From contig NZ_BIMC01000009.1 in NCBI RefSeq assembly GCF_004000885.1, positions 62,001 to 126,000 of the forward strand: DNA of 64,000 bases, written 5' to 3'. This document shows, piece by piece, positions 63,459 through 64,000 of this stretch (its first letter is position 1; each line of letters starts with the position of its first letter). Made by a program: the position numbers and the translations under genes. This stretch comes from Paenibacillus glucanolyticus NBRC 15330. Lineage in GTDB: Bacteria; Bacillota; Bacilli; Paenibacillales; Paenibacillaceae. The notes under the pieces were generated by a model that was not told the origin of the DNA, searched no databases, and saw nothing but the letters and a program-made list of their open reading frames with translations.

Positions 63459-64000
63459 ATGGAAATTTTTATCGGTGTTGATGGTGGCGGCACAAAGACT
63501 GATGCAACCGCTATCCATAGCAGTGGAGAGGTTTTGTCCCGTTTTACCGGAGGTTCCACAAATCCTTATATTGTAACGTTTGATAAAGCGATGGCGGAAC
63601 TCCAAAACGTGTTGGATGGGCTCCTGATACCCCTGAATGATGAGTCATTTTTATTAACATCAATATGTCTTGGTATGTCAGGTATAAGTTCCGTGGATGA
63701 ACGTCGGCGTGTTCAATTACACCTTCTTTCCTATTTTCAGCAGCGGCAGCCCTCCATACGCATATACATGCGTTCGGAAGCCGAAATTTCATTAATGGCT
63801 GTGCTGGAGCGTCAGCATGGAATACTCGCCATCTCGGGAACCGGCTCCAATACCTACGGTATCACCCAATCGGGAGATATCCACCGCGTCGGCGGCTGGG
63901 GGCATCTTCTCGGGGATGAAGGCAGCGGTTATCAGATTGGGCTTCAGACCCTGAAATCGGTAATCAAGAGTCATGAAGGCATTACACCGCCCACTATCAT
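63459..64000 (+). CDS. BadF/BcrA-type amino-sugar kinase, MurK-like (3' end cut by window edge)
   Basis: About 180 N-terminal residues of an ASKHA-fold kinase: the phosphate loop VDGGGTKTDA, ASGTGS-like ISGTGSNTYG and WGHLLGDEGSGY are typical of the BadF/N-acetylglucosamine kinase group, to which Clostridium MurK (MurNAc/GlcNAc kinase) belongs. It would phosphorylate sugars released by NamZ-type action. Only a weak ribosome site (GAAGTGG) precedes ATG 63459. The C-terminal half lies beyond the window; GlcNAc or MurNAc preference cannot be read from this part. Confidence 0.85.
   Translation, partial: MEIFIGVDGGGTKTDATAIHSSGEVLSRFTGGSTNPYIVTFDKAMAELQNVLDGLLIPLNDESFLLTSICLGMSGISSVDERRRVQLHLLSYFQQRQPSIRIYMRSEAEISLMAVLERQHGILAISGTGSNTYGITQSGDIHRVGGWGHLLGDEGSGYQIGLQTLKSVIKSHEGITPPTI

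Overview
The window looks like a chromosomal segment of a Paenibacillus-type soil Firmicute. Ribosome binding sites are strong AGGAGG-type, with some GTG and TTG starts. There are many binding-protein-dependent carbohydrate ABC importers, two paired YesM/YesN-style two-component systems, spore-former-type genes (RNase J, KinA/E-like PAS kinase, PdxK, TerC) and secreted glycan hydrolases. No tRNA, rRNA, insertion sequence, phage or CRISPR was seen. Both ends cut a gene: a MetY-like sulfhydrylase on the left and a BadF/MurK-like amino-sugar kinase on the right.

Layout. 1-1.5 kb: MetY-like enzyme and a short-chain dehydrogenase. 1.9-4.3 kb: operon of an ECF sigma factor, a membrane protein and an ABC ATPase, recalling the SigY operon. 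4.4-7.4 kb: ABC exporter pair whose permease carries a large extracytoplasmic domain. 7.7-11.8 kb: aldo/keto reductase, TauE/SafE protein and small or hypothetical genes.

12.1-36.8 kb: a carbohydrate-utilisation region with two GH42 beta-galactosidases, a GH95 alpha-L-fucosidase, a GH31 YicI-like alpha-xylosidase, two ABC importers without their own ATPase and two histidine kinase/AraC-type response regulator pairs. The hydrolases lack signal peptides, so they should act on imported oligosaccharides. Fucose, galactose and xylose are the side-chain sugars of fucogalactoxyloglucan in that order, so I infer a xyloglucan-oligosaccharide locus. 36.9-39.3 kb adds an AraC regulator and a secreted GH18 chitinase.

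39.6-51.6 kb: mostly housekeeping genes, namely a YqcI-family protein, RNase J, an MFS transporter, a PAS kinase, a papain-like protein, DedA, PdxK, Map, TerC behind a yybP-ykoY manganese riboswitch, a TIMP-like surface protein and a methyltransferase.

51.8-64 kb: GlcF/GlcD-type oxidase subunits, then a peptidoglycan amino-sugar recycling operon read leftwards: RpiR/MurR-like regulator, binding protein, two permeases, MsmX-like ATPase, membrane protein, NamZ-like exo-muramidase and AnmK. An amino-sugar kinase is divergent from it. The divergent intergenic region has two well-formed promoters, an operator-like dyad over the regulator promoter and a full-consensus cre site. The MsmX-like ATPase may also energise the two ATPase-less importers. 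Two diverged copies of an apparent intergenic repeat lie near 30.5 and 47.7 kb.
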